Part shown: positions 34,989 to 46,506 of the stretch, one piece after another
Layout of the letters: every line of letters starts with the position of its first letter
Position numbering within the stretch: the first letter of the stretch is position 1
Origin: Xanthoparmelia taractica
Taxonomy: Eukaryota > Ascomycota > Lecanoromycetes > Lecanorales > Parmeliaceae
Assembly (NCBI GenBank): GCA_033085395.1
Contig: MU853182.1
Location: forward strand, 1 to 64,000
DNA length: 64,000 nucleotides
Direction: 5' to 3'
Translations under genes and position numbers: made by a program
The notes under the pieces: model-generated
The model's input: the letters and a program-made list of their open reading frames with translations, nothing else
Database searches by the model: none
Told to the model about the DNA's origin: nothing

Positions 34989-35977
34989 CTACGGGCATGA
35001 TGGAAGGTTTGAAGTAGACGAAAAGTTCTCGGCGATATCTGGGACGTCGCCAATACCTGTCTCGTGCAGATTGCCCTTCCAAAATCAACAAAAAGAAGAG
35101 CAAGGTATCGCGGCCAGCGTGGACATCACCAGTGTGAGCTAAAATTTCCCTGAGGGAGGAGAATGCACAAAAAAGTCTATTCCTAGGCGAGAGTCAATCG
35201 ATAGCTTTTGCGATTTGCTTACCATTACGTTGTCGACCGCCCACTGCCAGCCCCAGCCGACGAACGCTGCGTCGTACCTTGAGATTTCTCCCGTGGGGTT
35301 GAAGACGTTCCAGTATTGAGTAAGTACGGGGATCGTGGCGTTGAGGGCCTGGAAGAAGAATTGAAATCTGCACAGAAAAGGCTGTCAGAGTCTGTATTAT
35401 GAATACATCTGAGATAAGAAAGGAAGGATAGATAGAGCCATACCGGGTGGAAGCCGAAGCAATGTTCTTGCCAGCTGCAAAACTGCATACTTCGGGTCGA
35501 TCATGCGTGGAATCGTGCGTGAAGTTCTTCGCCAGATATCGTTGCCTCTGGCCAAGGCTTTGGTTGGTGCTTGACGAGTCATATGGCGGGGAGCAAGATG
35601 GGGGATAAGACGCGAGGCTCAGTGGAACCGGATGTGAGCTAACGCGCTCATCGAGAGAGCCAGAGCGCCAGGGAGCGTTGGAAAGCCTAAGAGCAGCATC
35701 TCGAAATGAAGAACAACAGAAGCGGAATTTGTACTGACTTCAAATGCAATTTACCGCGGATGCCACGAAAACACTCTGTGTTGAGTTCACGACCATCGAA
35801 GGTGCACAGGATATGAAGACGACGTGGAAAGTCTCCAGCCAATAGTGAGGAGCCGAGGTCCTTTGCCTAGCATGAGTGTAAGTGCTTAGAGATTGGATTT
35901 ATGGATCTGAGTTCTGGAGCGGGATACCTCACCTGGAAGGCGTTATTGAGGGTCATGAAATTTCCGGAGAGTTCCTT
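34989..35977 (-). CDS. Unrecognised multi-exon protein gene (5' end unresolved)
   Basis: Five segments join with exact phase: complement(join(34989..35075,35223..35367,35444..35699,35755..35866,35933..35977)). Together they give 214 aa plus stop, but the start exon lies upstream and was not found. The exons begin KELSGNFMTLNNAFQ, continue through CFRGIRDAALRLSNAPW and FQALNATIPVLTQYWNVF, and end FSSTSNLPSCP-stop. The introns (66, 55, 76 and 147 nt) have plausible borders. Five consecutive in-phase exons would be unlikely by chance, so I believe it is or recently was a gene. I recognise no family. It is rich in aromatic residues (GWGWQWAVDN), with no clear signal peptide visible in this part. 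It sits alone in a gene-poor region. Confidence 0.5.
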
Positions 35978-37254
35978 CTGCACAAAACCTGAAAGGCAGT
36001 CAGCTTTCGGTATCATAAGGAAGGATCACGTTGAAGAAAGGAGCATGACATGATGCCCCACAAAGTGCAGGTCGCTTCTGCATTGTATTGGCAATGCATG
36101 CATTGCTCGAGCAGTGTAGGTCATTGCCAATTCTCGAGATGAGCACCGGAGCCTTCCAACCAGGGACTTGTCAGCTATTCGGGGCCCTTTTAAGGCTTGC
36201 TGATGACCTAGCTGGGCCTGCTGGCTGCTGGCCCTAGCTTTGGGACGGCCCGACCATGTATCTACATATCTGCTTGGTCCGGTGTGTATGCCTTCATGAA
36301 TGAGAGCACTGACCAGCGGAAGCGCATAATGGTAGTGGAGGGAGAAATTGTTTGCAGTTCCGAGCATGGTATGCGCTATGCATGGAACTTTCAGGTCAGC
36401 TCTGTCAAGGAAAGTGCCGTTCACTACCTTAGGCTTACGGAATCACGGAACGATTTCCAACCAATAGAACTCAAGTGATATTCACAGCAAAAGGGGCTTA
36501 TTGTACGAAAATATTCTAAAACCAGCTATAATGTTTTCTTGAGATAAGTAATGCTCCCTCTACTGTAGATTTGACTTTCTAAGTTAACAAGAATAGGTGT
36601 GATCTTAAATATAAATCGATGCCCGTGGAGTCAACCAGACTGTGCTGGTGTCCCTATATTTCCACGCTCTTTCCGTCGAACTCTAGAAAACGGCCCTTGG
36701 AGAATGAATATACTGGTGGTTTAGGAGTTCTCATAGAAGGTGAGGATCGAGGGAGCTCGCCCGAAATTTGCCAGAGCTTAGATATCGCTCATAATTGGTG
36801 TTGGTTCGATACTCGAACGAGGATGTACGAGCGCTTGACGCATCAAAGCTTTGGAGTTCTCGGGAACCCTGAGGTTAGAGAACTGGATGATGACCTCGGT
36901 TGCGCTGCCAGTTGAAGATAAGAACGCGGTAGCTCACTTTATTCGAGCGGCCGCAGTATGTTAGGTCAAGTTCTGTTGTCCCGTTCTGCATGCTCAAACC
37001 GGAAGCAGGATGTCAAGCTTGTGTGTAAAATGAAAGAGTAGAAGCTTGCATCGTGGAGTTTACCTTAATCGACACTGATTCGTTTGGCTACACTCGGATG
37101 ACAGGCCGCTAAGTGGCAAGTCTTTGAAAATACCTGAGGCAACGTCTTTGAATTGGACCCGGATCTCTGTCTTCTGCTTATTGACAGCTGTGTTTGATCA
37201 GCATCAGGAGGGGACCGGCATCTATAGGTGTGACTCACCCTTGCCGGGCTAGAG

Positions 37255-37262
37255 TATAAAAG
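37255..37262 (+). promoter_or_regulatory. TATA-box-like site
   Basis: TATAAAAG lies 196 bp before the ATG of the small candidate gene at 37458. Plausible as a core promoter element; no other support. Confidence 0.25.
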
Positions 37263-37457
37263 GTACGCTATCCATCTATCCTTGACCCACAGCCTCGGTG
37301 CCTTATTCGTGTTGCCTCTAGCCGCGCACAGTATTCTGAGCTGCCCTTGCAGCATACCCTACTCAGGGAAATAGTTATCCCCTGAGTCATTAGCGAACGG
37401 CTGCTGTCCTGTCAGAAAGAAGGAAGCACCCATCTCTCAGTCTTGACATACGCAACC

Positions 37458-37731
37458 ATGGCAGTGAGTGTAGGCCATCACGGATCCTTTTGTACTGCGT
37501 CTTCCTTGTATGTAAGCTTGGTACCGTCCAAAGACTGGGGAGGAGGCACCAGGGGCAGCACCCCCGGCTTGCTGTAGACGTGTGAACTTTATTTGCATGA
37601 ATCAGGCTGTCTTCTCAAGCATTGTCATCTGCTTCCCACGAATCCGGGAGTATAGCTCATTCTTTTTGGATGAAACGGAAGAAAGCTGGTCAGGCATGAC
37701 AAAAATTGGAGAAAGTCCGCGACAGTCATAG
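37458..37731 (+). CDS. Tiny candidate two-exon gene, 43 aa
   Basis: ATG in good context (CAACCATGGCA) is followed directly by GTGAGT; the second exon begins after ATCAG at 37606. Joined, join(37458..37463,37606..37731) gives MAAVFSSIVICFPRIREYSS and 23 more residues. The N-terminus is mildly hydrophobic. An upstream TATAAAAG adds weak support. It could equally be the remnant of a longer gene or chance. Confidence 0.18.
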
Positions 37732-38478
37732 AGGCCAATACGTTGAAGACGATCTCAGAGGTGCTGCTCAAAAGCCACGAGAAAGATCTAACTTCTGTTA
37801 GCTTGGAAGTCGGGCTATTAAGTGCTCAGAGGTACTTACCCCTCAACGGAGAGGATTTCGTGCTCACTCCAGTGCCTCGCTCCCAGTTCGAGTATCCCGT
37901 CGAATATGTCCTCTCTCCAACGCACTCGGGAAACCTGTAGTCAGTCTGAGTAACCGACTAACTGTGTAGGATGGTTGAGAGTTAATGCCGGTAGCTGTGG
38001 TGGGGAACGAAGGGCTCGAATGTGTTGCCAAAATAGGTAGGACCCATGGGCACTGCGACCTGCAGTACTGTTTCCGAGAGAAAGGCTACTCGTAATGGAC
38101 AATTCGAAATCGAGCTTAAGAGGATCGGATATGTGTCGGATATGAAATACTGGTTTGCCTATGCATGAAATGTGTGGTGGCTGCAGTGGTAAAGTATTTT
38201 TCTTTCGGATCTAAATACTCTAGCGACGATGTTTGTGTTACGAATTCGAGTTGACCCAAGCAAAACCACCCTCAGCTCAATACAAGAGAATCAAATTGTC
38301 TACTATCTGGTATAGATTATCACAGGCTCGAGGTGAGTCTTTCCACAGATCCACGAAAATACAAGAAGACTTGCTTATGGAAGTAGTTAAGCCAAGCGTT
38401 CAGCCATCTTGCAGTCTTGCAAACCCACCTCATACCTCATATAATAATCGCCTCGGCGCTGAATACTGGGGGGTAGAA

Positions 38479-39589
38479 ATGGACAGCTTAAGGATGGCTC
38501 CTTTATCTCCGTGAGTGGATTTGCCTTGTCCAAGTCAGCACGCTGCTGACAAGCTTGTACAGAGCATTTCTACCCAGACTTCAAGGGCTGTCAATGGAGC
38601 TCAAGATGGTAATCTTGTGCTACATGGCTGTTCTGGATGTGGGCCAACTTCAAGCCGCCCGAGGCTCCTGTAAATTCATCAATCGAACAATTCAAATACG
38701 CCAAGACGAGATTGTTTCTTCCGCTCTTGACAGGAAGAATTCTCTATACCGCACGGCCAATCGCCTCTACCACAGTCTCCATCAACCAGATAATCCCGAC
38801 CTCAAATACCTCTTTCGCATAGCAAGACGCTGTGATATTGCTAAGCAACTTGCCGGCGCTCTCGCAGATCAACTCTTCGAGATCAAATCTTCGCTTCCGG
38901 AGAGACGTTTGGATGAAGCTTCACACGACAGGTTCGTCAGAAACCTCGGACCTTACCTTCTCGCCCTCGCCCATTTTTTTGAATGCTACCGTGACGGTCT
39001 CGCTAGCTACTCGGGCGCCACCAATACACCGTTTCTGAGCACCAGGGTTGAGATCTCCGTTTTATCTAGCAAATACAGCCGAGAGACCGTATGGCGAATC
39101 AGCGCTCTATACCTGATGCTAAAGTCCATTATTGATCATAAGGTTGGTAATCTTTATGGAAGGGGACTAAAAATCACCATGAGCGAGCTTCTCGACGTCG
39201 GTCCAACCAACTACTCTAACCGCGTCGACATCTTCACCTTTGGAGGGCTCGAGGCTGTCAAGGACATCATGACGGCGCGCGATTCCAAGCGCTACCATAG
39301 GATTATAGTGGACCACTTTGCCAGGGCTTGTCCTGGTATTCGCGCCCACGATCTTCCCGCTTCTACCTTGCCACATATTGACCGCGCGGCCGCTCGAAGG
39401 ATCTGCCATCTGCTTCCTCCTCTCTCCCTCCCAATTCTGGATCCTTATGTACTATGGCTTTTTAGGTTTTCAGGAGAGCGACGTTTCAGGAAGCTAGAGC
39501 TAGACCGCTTCGTCAAGCATTTGACGACTTACGAGGGCGATGAGCCGGATTTGGTTCTTGAAGGGGAGATTGTGATACTGTCTAAGTGA
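38479..39589 (+). CDS. F-box-like protein, paralogue 1
   Basis: Model join(38479..38510,38563..39589), 352 aa. The 52-nt intron (CTGCTGAC branch, ACAG end) is phase 2. The start MDSLRMAPLSP leads into an F-box-like helix set (LQGLSMELKMVILCYMAVLD, QLQAARGSCKFIN). The rest is the conserved body shared with the two downstream copies: LFRIARRCDIA, YLLALAHFFECYR, DIFTFGGLEAVKDIM, RRICHLLPP. F-box proteins are substrate adaptors of SCF ubiquitin ligases; the substrate is unknown. It is the most intact member of a three-gene tandem array. Confidence 0.7.
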
Positions 39590-41085
39590 CACTCGATGGA
39601 AAAGCTTGCTCAAAACAAGTTGTGGAGTACTGGTGTGTACTTGAGCGAAGGGTGTCACGTGGGAGAGCTCAAGGTCCGAGCTCAAGGTCCTGCAGCTTTT
39701 TAATAGAAGTGCAATGCTATCTGCCTCAGTACCGGCCTAGTGGTTATCGCTGTGACACTCAAGTCACCCTAAGTACTCTACTATCAGTTGGACCCTTTTT
39801 GACCGGGCGCATGCACATCATTGTATTTAAGCTTGCACATTTCGTCCCTTGCACATGAATTACATTGTTCACACCCAGAGACAATGGTATCAACCCTAAT
39901 AGGGCTGAACCTAATGCTGAGTAGCAATCGGCGTCTAACGCGGCTCGTCCTAGTCTCAAAACGCTTATTCCAACAACGAAATCCTGTGCTTATATGCTTA
40001 AGTGTTAAGAGTGATGCAGAGTTAAGAGTGATGCAGAGTTAAGAGTGACGTAGAGAAGACGTGTGTTCACTGTAACTGTAGGAGATCACTCGCCGACACT
40101 TTCACTACTATATAAGAGTTCCCTCCAGAGTCCTTCCCTTTCGTTCGGCGTTCTCGTGCTATATACAAAATTGCATAGCTTCTTTAGTATCTGCCAGCTC
40201 CTTACTCCTTCCAAAAACTAGCCTTCAGTGCAATGCCATGGTGATCTTATAGTCTTCTTTTATCCTCTTTGTCGGTCGCTTCTCTTTCTTGGGTCTCTTT
40301 TACTGGTTGTCCTCAAGCTCTTAGCCTTGATCGAGCGAGGTCTGATTACAGTAGCCCGCCTCCCCACGAGGGTTCCTCATTCAGCGGTAGGATGAAGGGA
40401 TTGTGTTCACTCCCAGCTCTGGCCTCATCTTGGCCGGTGCCTTCCAATTTCACAAGTGCAGGCGGTGTACGGTTTCCACGACGGACATGGAGAAGAGCGA
40501 GAGAGGTTCCTCCGTGGTCGAGAACCATGCTTTCTTCTTGGGAGAGTTCCCACGCGGCCTAGCCTCAAATAAGGCTGTTGGCATGGCTTGCAGGCAAAAG
40601 GCTCGAAGGTGGGATCTCTGTGTCAAGGCTTTGACCCTGGGGGAGAGGGGTGGTGGACGCCATCCAGATGATTTATCTTTGCCGCCAACAGCATTTGGGG
40701 AGTATGGCTCACTTTTTCGAATAGCTCAGTCTATATACCGGTAAGCTTCATGCGATTCCAAAATCCAAGTTGCAAATGTGGGTGAGAATACCGCCTTTGG
40801 TTGGAAACTAAGATTTATATAGGAACAAGAATCCTTATGAAGCGGTCGACGATGACAATGAATTGATGATTGAGTCAAGAAGGATGGTTCTGGTGGTATA
40901 TATATACCCTTGATTTCGGACTGCAGTCGTATAGCATTGGGGAATACTTGGCACTCGAAGGTGTGTTCTAGCTGAGCTTGTTTACCCGAACTCCGTCCCC
41001 ACACTTCACATCGAAGCTCCGTCTACATTGCTATCGAAACCATAATCACCCTCTTGCCCGTGAGTAGCACATACCAAGAGTAAAT
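39590..41085. other. Spacer between F-box paralogues 1 and 2
   Basis: Includes short tandem AGAGTGATGCAGAGTTA repeats at about 40006-40050 and CT-rich promoter-like tracts at 40110-40280. Open frames at 40269-40744 overlap in two frames and match nothing. Confidence 0.4.
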
Positions 41086-42137
41086 ATGTCGACTGTTCCG
41101 CAGCAACAAGACGTCAAGAGCGAGGAGCAGAGCCAGTCAGCTGGTTCCATGACCACCCCCATGCACAAGTCGGTCGCTTCGCTTCCTAAGATCTTGATAA
41201 CAAAGGAGTACTGATGAGTCGTAACAGCTTCCTTGCGATCCTCCCTCGTGAGACCTCAACTCTCATCTTGGGCAATCTCAGCCTGGAGCAGCTCATCGCC
41301 TTCCGGTGTAGCTGCAAGGAGTTCGACAACTTCGTTCTCGGCGACCAGAGTGCAATTGTCCGAGGGGTACTGAGAAACGTCGTATATGGCAGCACGGCTA
41401 CCATTCTCTACCTTGACCTTGCTCCTCCAAGCCTATGGGCATTCACGGACCTCGTCAACATCGCGCGTCGTTGCTGGATTGCACGGGAGATGACCCACCT
41501 CCTCACGCAATGTCGAGCAACATCTCATTACTGTCTATGCTACAGTATGTACAGAAGTCGCGACCGACAGTCTTTCAGTCCTGCAAGATTCGCCAAGAAG
41601 GCCTATCCTTACCTTCTTGCGCTCATCCAATTTTTCGAGGAATATCGGTATCGCCTTGCCAGCTTTGTGTCTGATCCAAACCCCATAGAGACGCCCAGCG
41701 ATCATGTCGAAAGGCTTATTCTAGCGAGATATAATGAGATGACGTTGAACCGGCTCTGCGCCCTCTGTCATATACTCCTAGACCTCTTTGGCTTCAGCTT
41801 TCCATATGAGAGACCTCTCTCAATGTTCACGCTCCTTGGTATCATTCGCGCCAATTATCCTTCACCTACGCTGGATGATGGCGAACACCTCGACTTCTTC
41901 ACTTTCGGCGGACTTGAAGTCTTAAGAGACGTTATAACCAGACACCACCGGGCTCTGGATATTGTAGTAGCCCATTACTCCAGAGTGACGCCGATCGGCC
42001 TGCCAGTAACCTACGATAGACGGCCCCACACGACGCTTTTGCCTCTAAAACGGTCTATACTACCTCCAGTTAACGATCTAAACAATGTCACCGCCACCAG
42101 GATCTGCAGGCTTCTTCCTAAAGCTGCGGATTTCTAG
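41086..42137 (+). CDS. F-box-like protein, paralogue 2 (C-terminus cut by an in-frame stop)
   Basis: Model join(41086..41168,41228..42137), 330 aa. The proposed 59-nt intron has a weak donor (GTCGGT) but a good branch (TACTGATG). It sits at the same place and phase (2) as the paralogue 1 intron, just before FLAILPRE / FLPRLQG. A simpler alternative is an intronless start at 41214. The F-box is LPRETSTLILGNLSLEQLIAFRCS. Conserved body: IARRCWIA, YLLALIQFFEEYRYRLAS, DFFTFGGLEVLRDVI, ATRICRLLP. The stop TAG at 42135 is followed by 41 more codons in the same frame to 42263 (FLRYLRSDVSDENEE), matching the tail FVKHLTTYEGDEPDL of paralogue 1. The tail was therefore probably lost by a nonsense change. 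Confidence 0.65.
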
Positions 42138-42719
42138 AGAAATGGTCATTCTACGAACGAGATGTATGAGGACAGGGCAAAGTTTTTACGCTACCTGAGG
42201 TCCGACGTGTCCGACGAGAATGAGGAGGAGGGCGAGGAGGAGGAGCCAAATCTGCTAAGGTGAAAGGAGGTTTAGACTTCATCGAGGGCTGAGTTCTTTG
42301 GGGTTCGTCGTGGAACCTGTTGGCCGAGATGGGGCCTTGTTTATATAGTTTTCTGTGATGCTCTCGCAGTTATCCATTGTCAATTTTCAGCCAAACCAAA
42401 AAGAGCATATGAGGGGCCAGAAGCCAACCCTGTGTTACTTGAATGCTTGTAGGCCTCTACTACATTGCACGTCGGACTTCTACTATATCATACACTTTGC
42501 ATTCCGATATCATGCTTTCGAGCGCCTTTTTCCATTCCTAAATCATGCCCTCGATTTGTGTCTATCTTTCTCTAAGATAAGACCTTCAGAGTTCTGGGCA
42601 TCTGCCGATCTTTGACCAAGCTTCTTCCTGTTTCCTGTTGCTACAGGTCACCCCTACAATGATTAGGATCTGAACCCTTTCTTTTCTATCCACCAATACC
42701 ACATTTCCAGAGCGAACAT

Positions 42720-43853
42720 GTCCAATAGTCTATCAACGCTATCGGTCGTGAGTCCGTACGGAAGCTTGCAGGCAGCCACTACACTCAATTCAGTAAATTT
42801 ATCCCGAACATCGCGATCCATAAGAGGATTCAAAATGGTACTAATGCTCTAGAACAGGCAACGCTTCTGCAGCCTCTCTACTGAGATCAAAGTGATGATC
42901 CTACGTACCATGACTGCGGCAGAGCTTATCGACTTCCGATGCTGCTGCATCGCCTTCAATGAGCTTTTTACCGAGAACGAATCCGTCATCATCCGCGGGT
43001 TCCTCAGGAACCCTTTCTACCACACTATATCTACACTCTACGACACCGTGTCTACTCCCGGACCACTTCAATTCGAATGCCTCAAGCAAATCGCCCGCCG
43101 CTGCGACATTGTCGAAGCGTGGCAACCGCCATTGGAGAAAATGACGCAAGAGAAGGTCTCATCACGAGCACGAGAATGGCAAAGATTCTAAAGCCGTAGC
43201 TTCTCGCCCTAGGGCACTTCTTCGAGGAATACCGCACCACTCTCGCCAACTATATATACGACCGTCATTTCGCACAGTCGATTCATTCGGTCCGCGAGAA
43301 CCTAGACAGAGAGATCTTGAAATCGAACTACCACGAGAAAACCGCGCGGCGCATCTGTCTGACGTACAATCCTGTGAATCGGCTCCTCAAGCAGCAAGTT
43401 CCAGTGTGGAAACAGGCGGATTACCCAACCAACATAAGCCATCAAATCCATGACCTAATATACCCATCCATCATGGACCATTCCCCCGGGGCAACATATG
43501 CACCTTCAGCGGCCTCGAAATGATGAAGGATATCCTCACGCATCCGCAACCGACCGACCGGCGCAAACTCATCGTATCCCATTTCACAAAGACGACGCCT
43601 GCGCCATTCTCACCGGCGGCCGCGTCGCCCTTTCCTTCTCGGTCCTCTGTTCCCGGTTGAGCGCGGCCACGAGGAGCATGAGCTGCCACTTGTTTCCCGT
43701 GACGCGCCCGCCCTTGCAGCTCTCGCACCTTATCGTCTTTGGGTTTGCGGCGCTCAGGGACGGGGAGGAGGTGGGGTGCGGTGGAAGTTTTTGGGGTTTG
43801 TCAGATCGTATGAGGGGGCAGAAGGAGCCGGAGCTCGTAGGCGACTGAGGTAT
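42720..43853 (+). pseudogene. F-box-like paralogue 3, decayed
   Basis: Homology to paralogues 1 and 2 runs in order but in changing frames. LSTEIKVMILRTMTAAELID and LKQIARRCDIVEAW come first, then LLALGHFFEEYRTTLANY (reachable by a possible 44-nt intron at 43158-43201). NICTFSGLEMMKDIL lies one frame over from about 43485, near CCCCCGGGG. SCHLFPVTRPPL is in a third frame from about 43680, and KFLGFVRSYEG in another at about 43785. At least two frameshifts are needed after 43480, so no full-length product is possible. Confidence 0.65.
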
Positions 43854-44576
43854 TGCTTTTCAGGGTTCTTTTTCGAGCTTGTTTGGGGAGTTGATGGATC
43901 AGTGTCTGCGCTGTCTGTCTATCGAAGGCTGCATCGGTTCTTTTTCCGATGGATAGATGGCAGTCATTGAGCTGCGGTTTAAGAAATACACAGAAAGAAA
44001 AATTTCAAGACTTGCGATGTCGTTCATGCTACTTACTATCCCTAAGCCTAACATACATTCCCGCTATATGTGCTTTCTAAGATCCCTGACACCTCCCAAA
44101 TTGTTATACCCAGCTCTTACTGCATGAACTGGCTGGAACCTTGCGGTAAAAGGAAGTGCTAGTTAAATGACAGATTGATGGTTCGTACTACAAGGATTGA
44201 AGGATTGTGCTTTTGAGAAGATCTTTTTCGTTACTCCAAATGAGATACCCTGATTCTTTCAAGATATATAGATCGGGCTCTGCTAGGCATATACAGACAG
44301 CCTTGATGATTAGGGCAAGATAAGATAGAAGCACTGGTGGCTTAGCATTGTTTAACAATATGAGTACAAGAGTTGGATTCTCCATTAACATAAAAACGTA
44401 CATACTAAATTTGAAGAGCCATCTACTGATGGGAGAGAGAGGGAGGGCAGCAAATACAGAAATTTTTTTCCAGATGGCAGATATCTCCTGCTATGGGTAG
44501 ACAACTCGCCGAGGCAGGAGATAGATGATGAGACACACTAACCAGAGATCCAATTGTTGTGAACATTGAATCCAAT
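43854..44576. other. Intergenic region
   Basis: 3' flank of the F-box relic and of the minus-strand small ORF. Contains a GAGAGAGAGGGAGGG purine tract at about 44433. Nothing else seen. Confidence 0.35.
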
Positions 44577-44936
44577 CTAGAGATACCTCCCATCCGAATG
44601 CCTTTCAGCGCTGAAAATCGGTCTCGGCGGTACCTTGAAGCGTGGATATAGCCGATGAGGGTCGTTAGGGTCAAGCACAAAGTACCAGAACTCAGCTTCA
44701 TGCCGGTGTGCAGTTTGCCTGCAGTAAATCAGAACATTTGCATCCTCCGAATTTATGGCCTCGGATATATCTTTGTAAGTGCGACAGGCTTGACCTGAGG
44801 CTATCTTGACAACGAGCTTGGATTGGTTCCCAGAATACTGTGTAAGGCATTTGCCATTCTCGGAGAAGCAGGTGAGATTGGTCGCGCTGACGATGCCTTT
44901 TTTAAAAGTATGTATCCTGCCAGTTGCTGCCGCCAT
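44577..44936 (-). CDS. Hypothetical small protein, 119 aa
   Basis: An uninterrupted ATG-to-stop frame with balanced composition and five cysteines (TCFSENGKCLTQY, GQACRTY, LIYC). No signal peptide at this start; an upstream exon could supply one because the sequence 5' of it (44937-45010) remains open in another frame. No family recognised. Confidence 0.35.
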   Translation of the reverse strand: MAAATGRIHTFKKGIVSATNLTCFSENGKCLTQYSGNQSKLVVKIASGQACRTYKDISEAINSEDANVLIYCRQTAHRHEAEFWYFVLDPNDPHRLYPRFKVPPRPIFSAERHSDGRYL

Positions 44937-45671
44937 CCACAGAATAGGTCAAGCCTAGTATAGCCACTGCTGCTTGGGAAATTTGAAGGGTAAGTCCTGT
45001 AATAGGTCGAAGTCATAAGAGGCTACCTTATCAGGTTTCAGGAAAAGCTACTCAAAATTATCGCGGCAGGGAATGCGAGTGAATTAGCCTCAGCATCTGC
45101 GCCTGGATTATCGATTGAAAAGACTTTGCGGAAGATATGGTGGAGTGTCCTGGAAGTCGAGAGTCCTGGAAGAGGCTTCGACATGTCCAACTACAGACCC
45201 ACGCTTAAAAAGCATTTCAGTGGCCATAATTCAAGGACCGACGCACCCATGAAGAACAGATCAAGATAGCCGCAAGCATCTATCGAATGCTTTAAAGAAT
45301 GAAAGCCAGAATGAAAGAAGATTCTTCAACGATAAAGGCACGTTATGGTCCTCGTACACTCCTTTGTTCTCTGACCAAAGTATGTTAAATAAGAGCATAT
45401 AGACTAAGGCCGAACAGACTTCAACCGGATGATTCTTTGTTTTGGGAATAAAGCGAGCTTACCTAAAATAACACAGGAGATTAGACACGAAAGAAGAAGG
45501 TCATGGATTGAGAAAAAGTGGTTCTACACCATCCGTTACAGCATTATCTACCTAGGTATAAGATCTATCAGCCTCCCAGTACCAACCCTTCAAATTGTAG
45601 CTTCCACATACATATCAAAACCCCAAATCCCCAAAAGCTTTCACCCAAACAACAATCTCACCCTTCCCATC
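44937..45671. other. Intergenic region and promoter of the small secreted protein
   Basis: The last 120 bp before 45672 are C/A-rich (ATCAAAACCCCAAATCCCC), typical of strong fungal promoters and leaders. No other feature seen. Confidence 0.4.
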
Positions 45672-46031
45672 ATGCACTACCCCGCCCTCCTCCTCACCCT
45701 CTTCACGACCGCCGCCCTCGCCAAAGACCCTTGGGTCCGTTCCTACTACAACGCCGACTGCACTGGCACCCCCGCTAACGACAAGGCCAGCATCAAAGAG
45801 GACAATTGCGTCAAATTTGATTCCACCTACGACGCCGTCGCCGTCAACTTCGGCTCCGGCTTCAGCGAGATCGACTCCATAAGCGTCTTCGCCGACGACA
45901 ATTGCATGCAATTTGCCGGAGATTCCATTACGGCTAGAATGGCGGATGGGACGCCGCAGCAGTGCGTCAGTCAGATGCGAAACGGGGCGAAGTGGGGGAG
46001 CGTGCAGAAGACGACCAATGTCGAGCGGTAG
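45672..46031 (+). CDS. Small secreted cysteine-containing protein
   Basis: 119 aa, single exon. Start chosen at 45672 because MHYPALLLTLFTTAALA is a clean signal peptide, cleaved probably before KDPWV; the open frame extends upstream but lacks such a start. The mature part of about 102 residues has four cysteines (30, 46, 78, 98) that could form two disulfides. It contains SYYNADCTGTP and SVFADDNCMQF, a pattern seen in many uncharacterised small secreted proteins of ascomycetes. It may be an effector-like or cell-wall-associated protein; the function is not known. GC content is higher than in the flanks, with C-ending codons as in highly expressed genes. Confidence 0.75.
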   Translation: MHYPALLLTLFTTAALAKDPWVRSYYNADCTGTPANDKASIKEDNCVKFDSTYDAVAVNFGSGFSEIDSISVFADDNCMQFAGDSITARMADGTPQQCVSQMRNGAKWGSVQKTTNVER

Positions 46032-46506
46032 GGAGTATGTTGAGCTGTTGTGGGTTTTGCTTTGCTTTGGCGTCGATTTCTGCGGGCTTTTTGGTTGGGA
46101 GACATTGCATTCATAGTCTTCAACAGAGGAAATCATCATATTCTTTCAGCTGATAGTCTAGAGCAAAAAGAGGTAAGGAGATGATTGAACTCGTTACACT
46201 CGTAGTGTCAACTTCTACCCCTTTTACAATGCTGAGACTTTCCGGGAAGAAGAAATGCAGCCCTACCAATATCAAACAGAGGCCACGAGCTGCAAACAGC
46301 CGAAGATCATCTTTACCGTCCGTAGTAGGGTCTGCCGTGAACGGTACTTGATCCATTTGAGACCCAATTGTAGAGATAATCCTGTGCCATTAAGCCTTTT
46401 CTGAATAGGCGCCTTGCACAGATAGCACAAGCTTTGAAGCTTTCTTTTGATGTCTTGCATGTCGTTCTTTGGCAGTCCTAATGTTTTCATACACACAACA
46501 GTTTGG
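46032..46506. other. Intergenic region
   Basis: 3' flanks of two converging genes. No feature seen. Confidence 0.35.

Larger units (their letters stand above)
35978..38478. other. Gene-poor region
   Basis: Contains the unresolved 5' part of the preceding minus-strand gene (perhaps within the open stretch 36026-36424) and one tiny candidate gene at 37458. Otherwise no coding signal, tRNA or repeat is recognised. Confidence 0.35.

Noticed and set aside
40269..40744. Overlapping plus-strand ORFs of about 100 codons between F-box genes
   Set aside because: Open in two frames at once with Ser/Arg/Pro-biased content and no homology to the neighbours.
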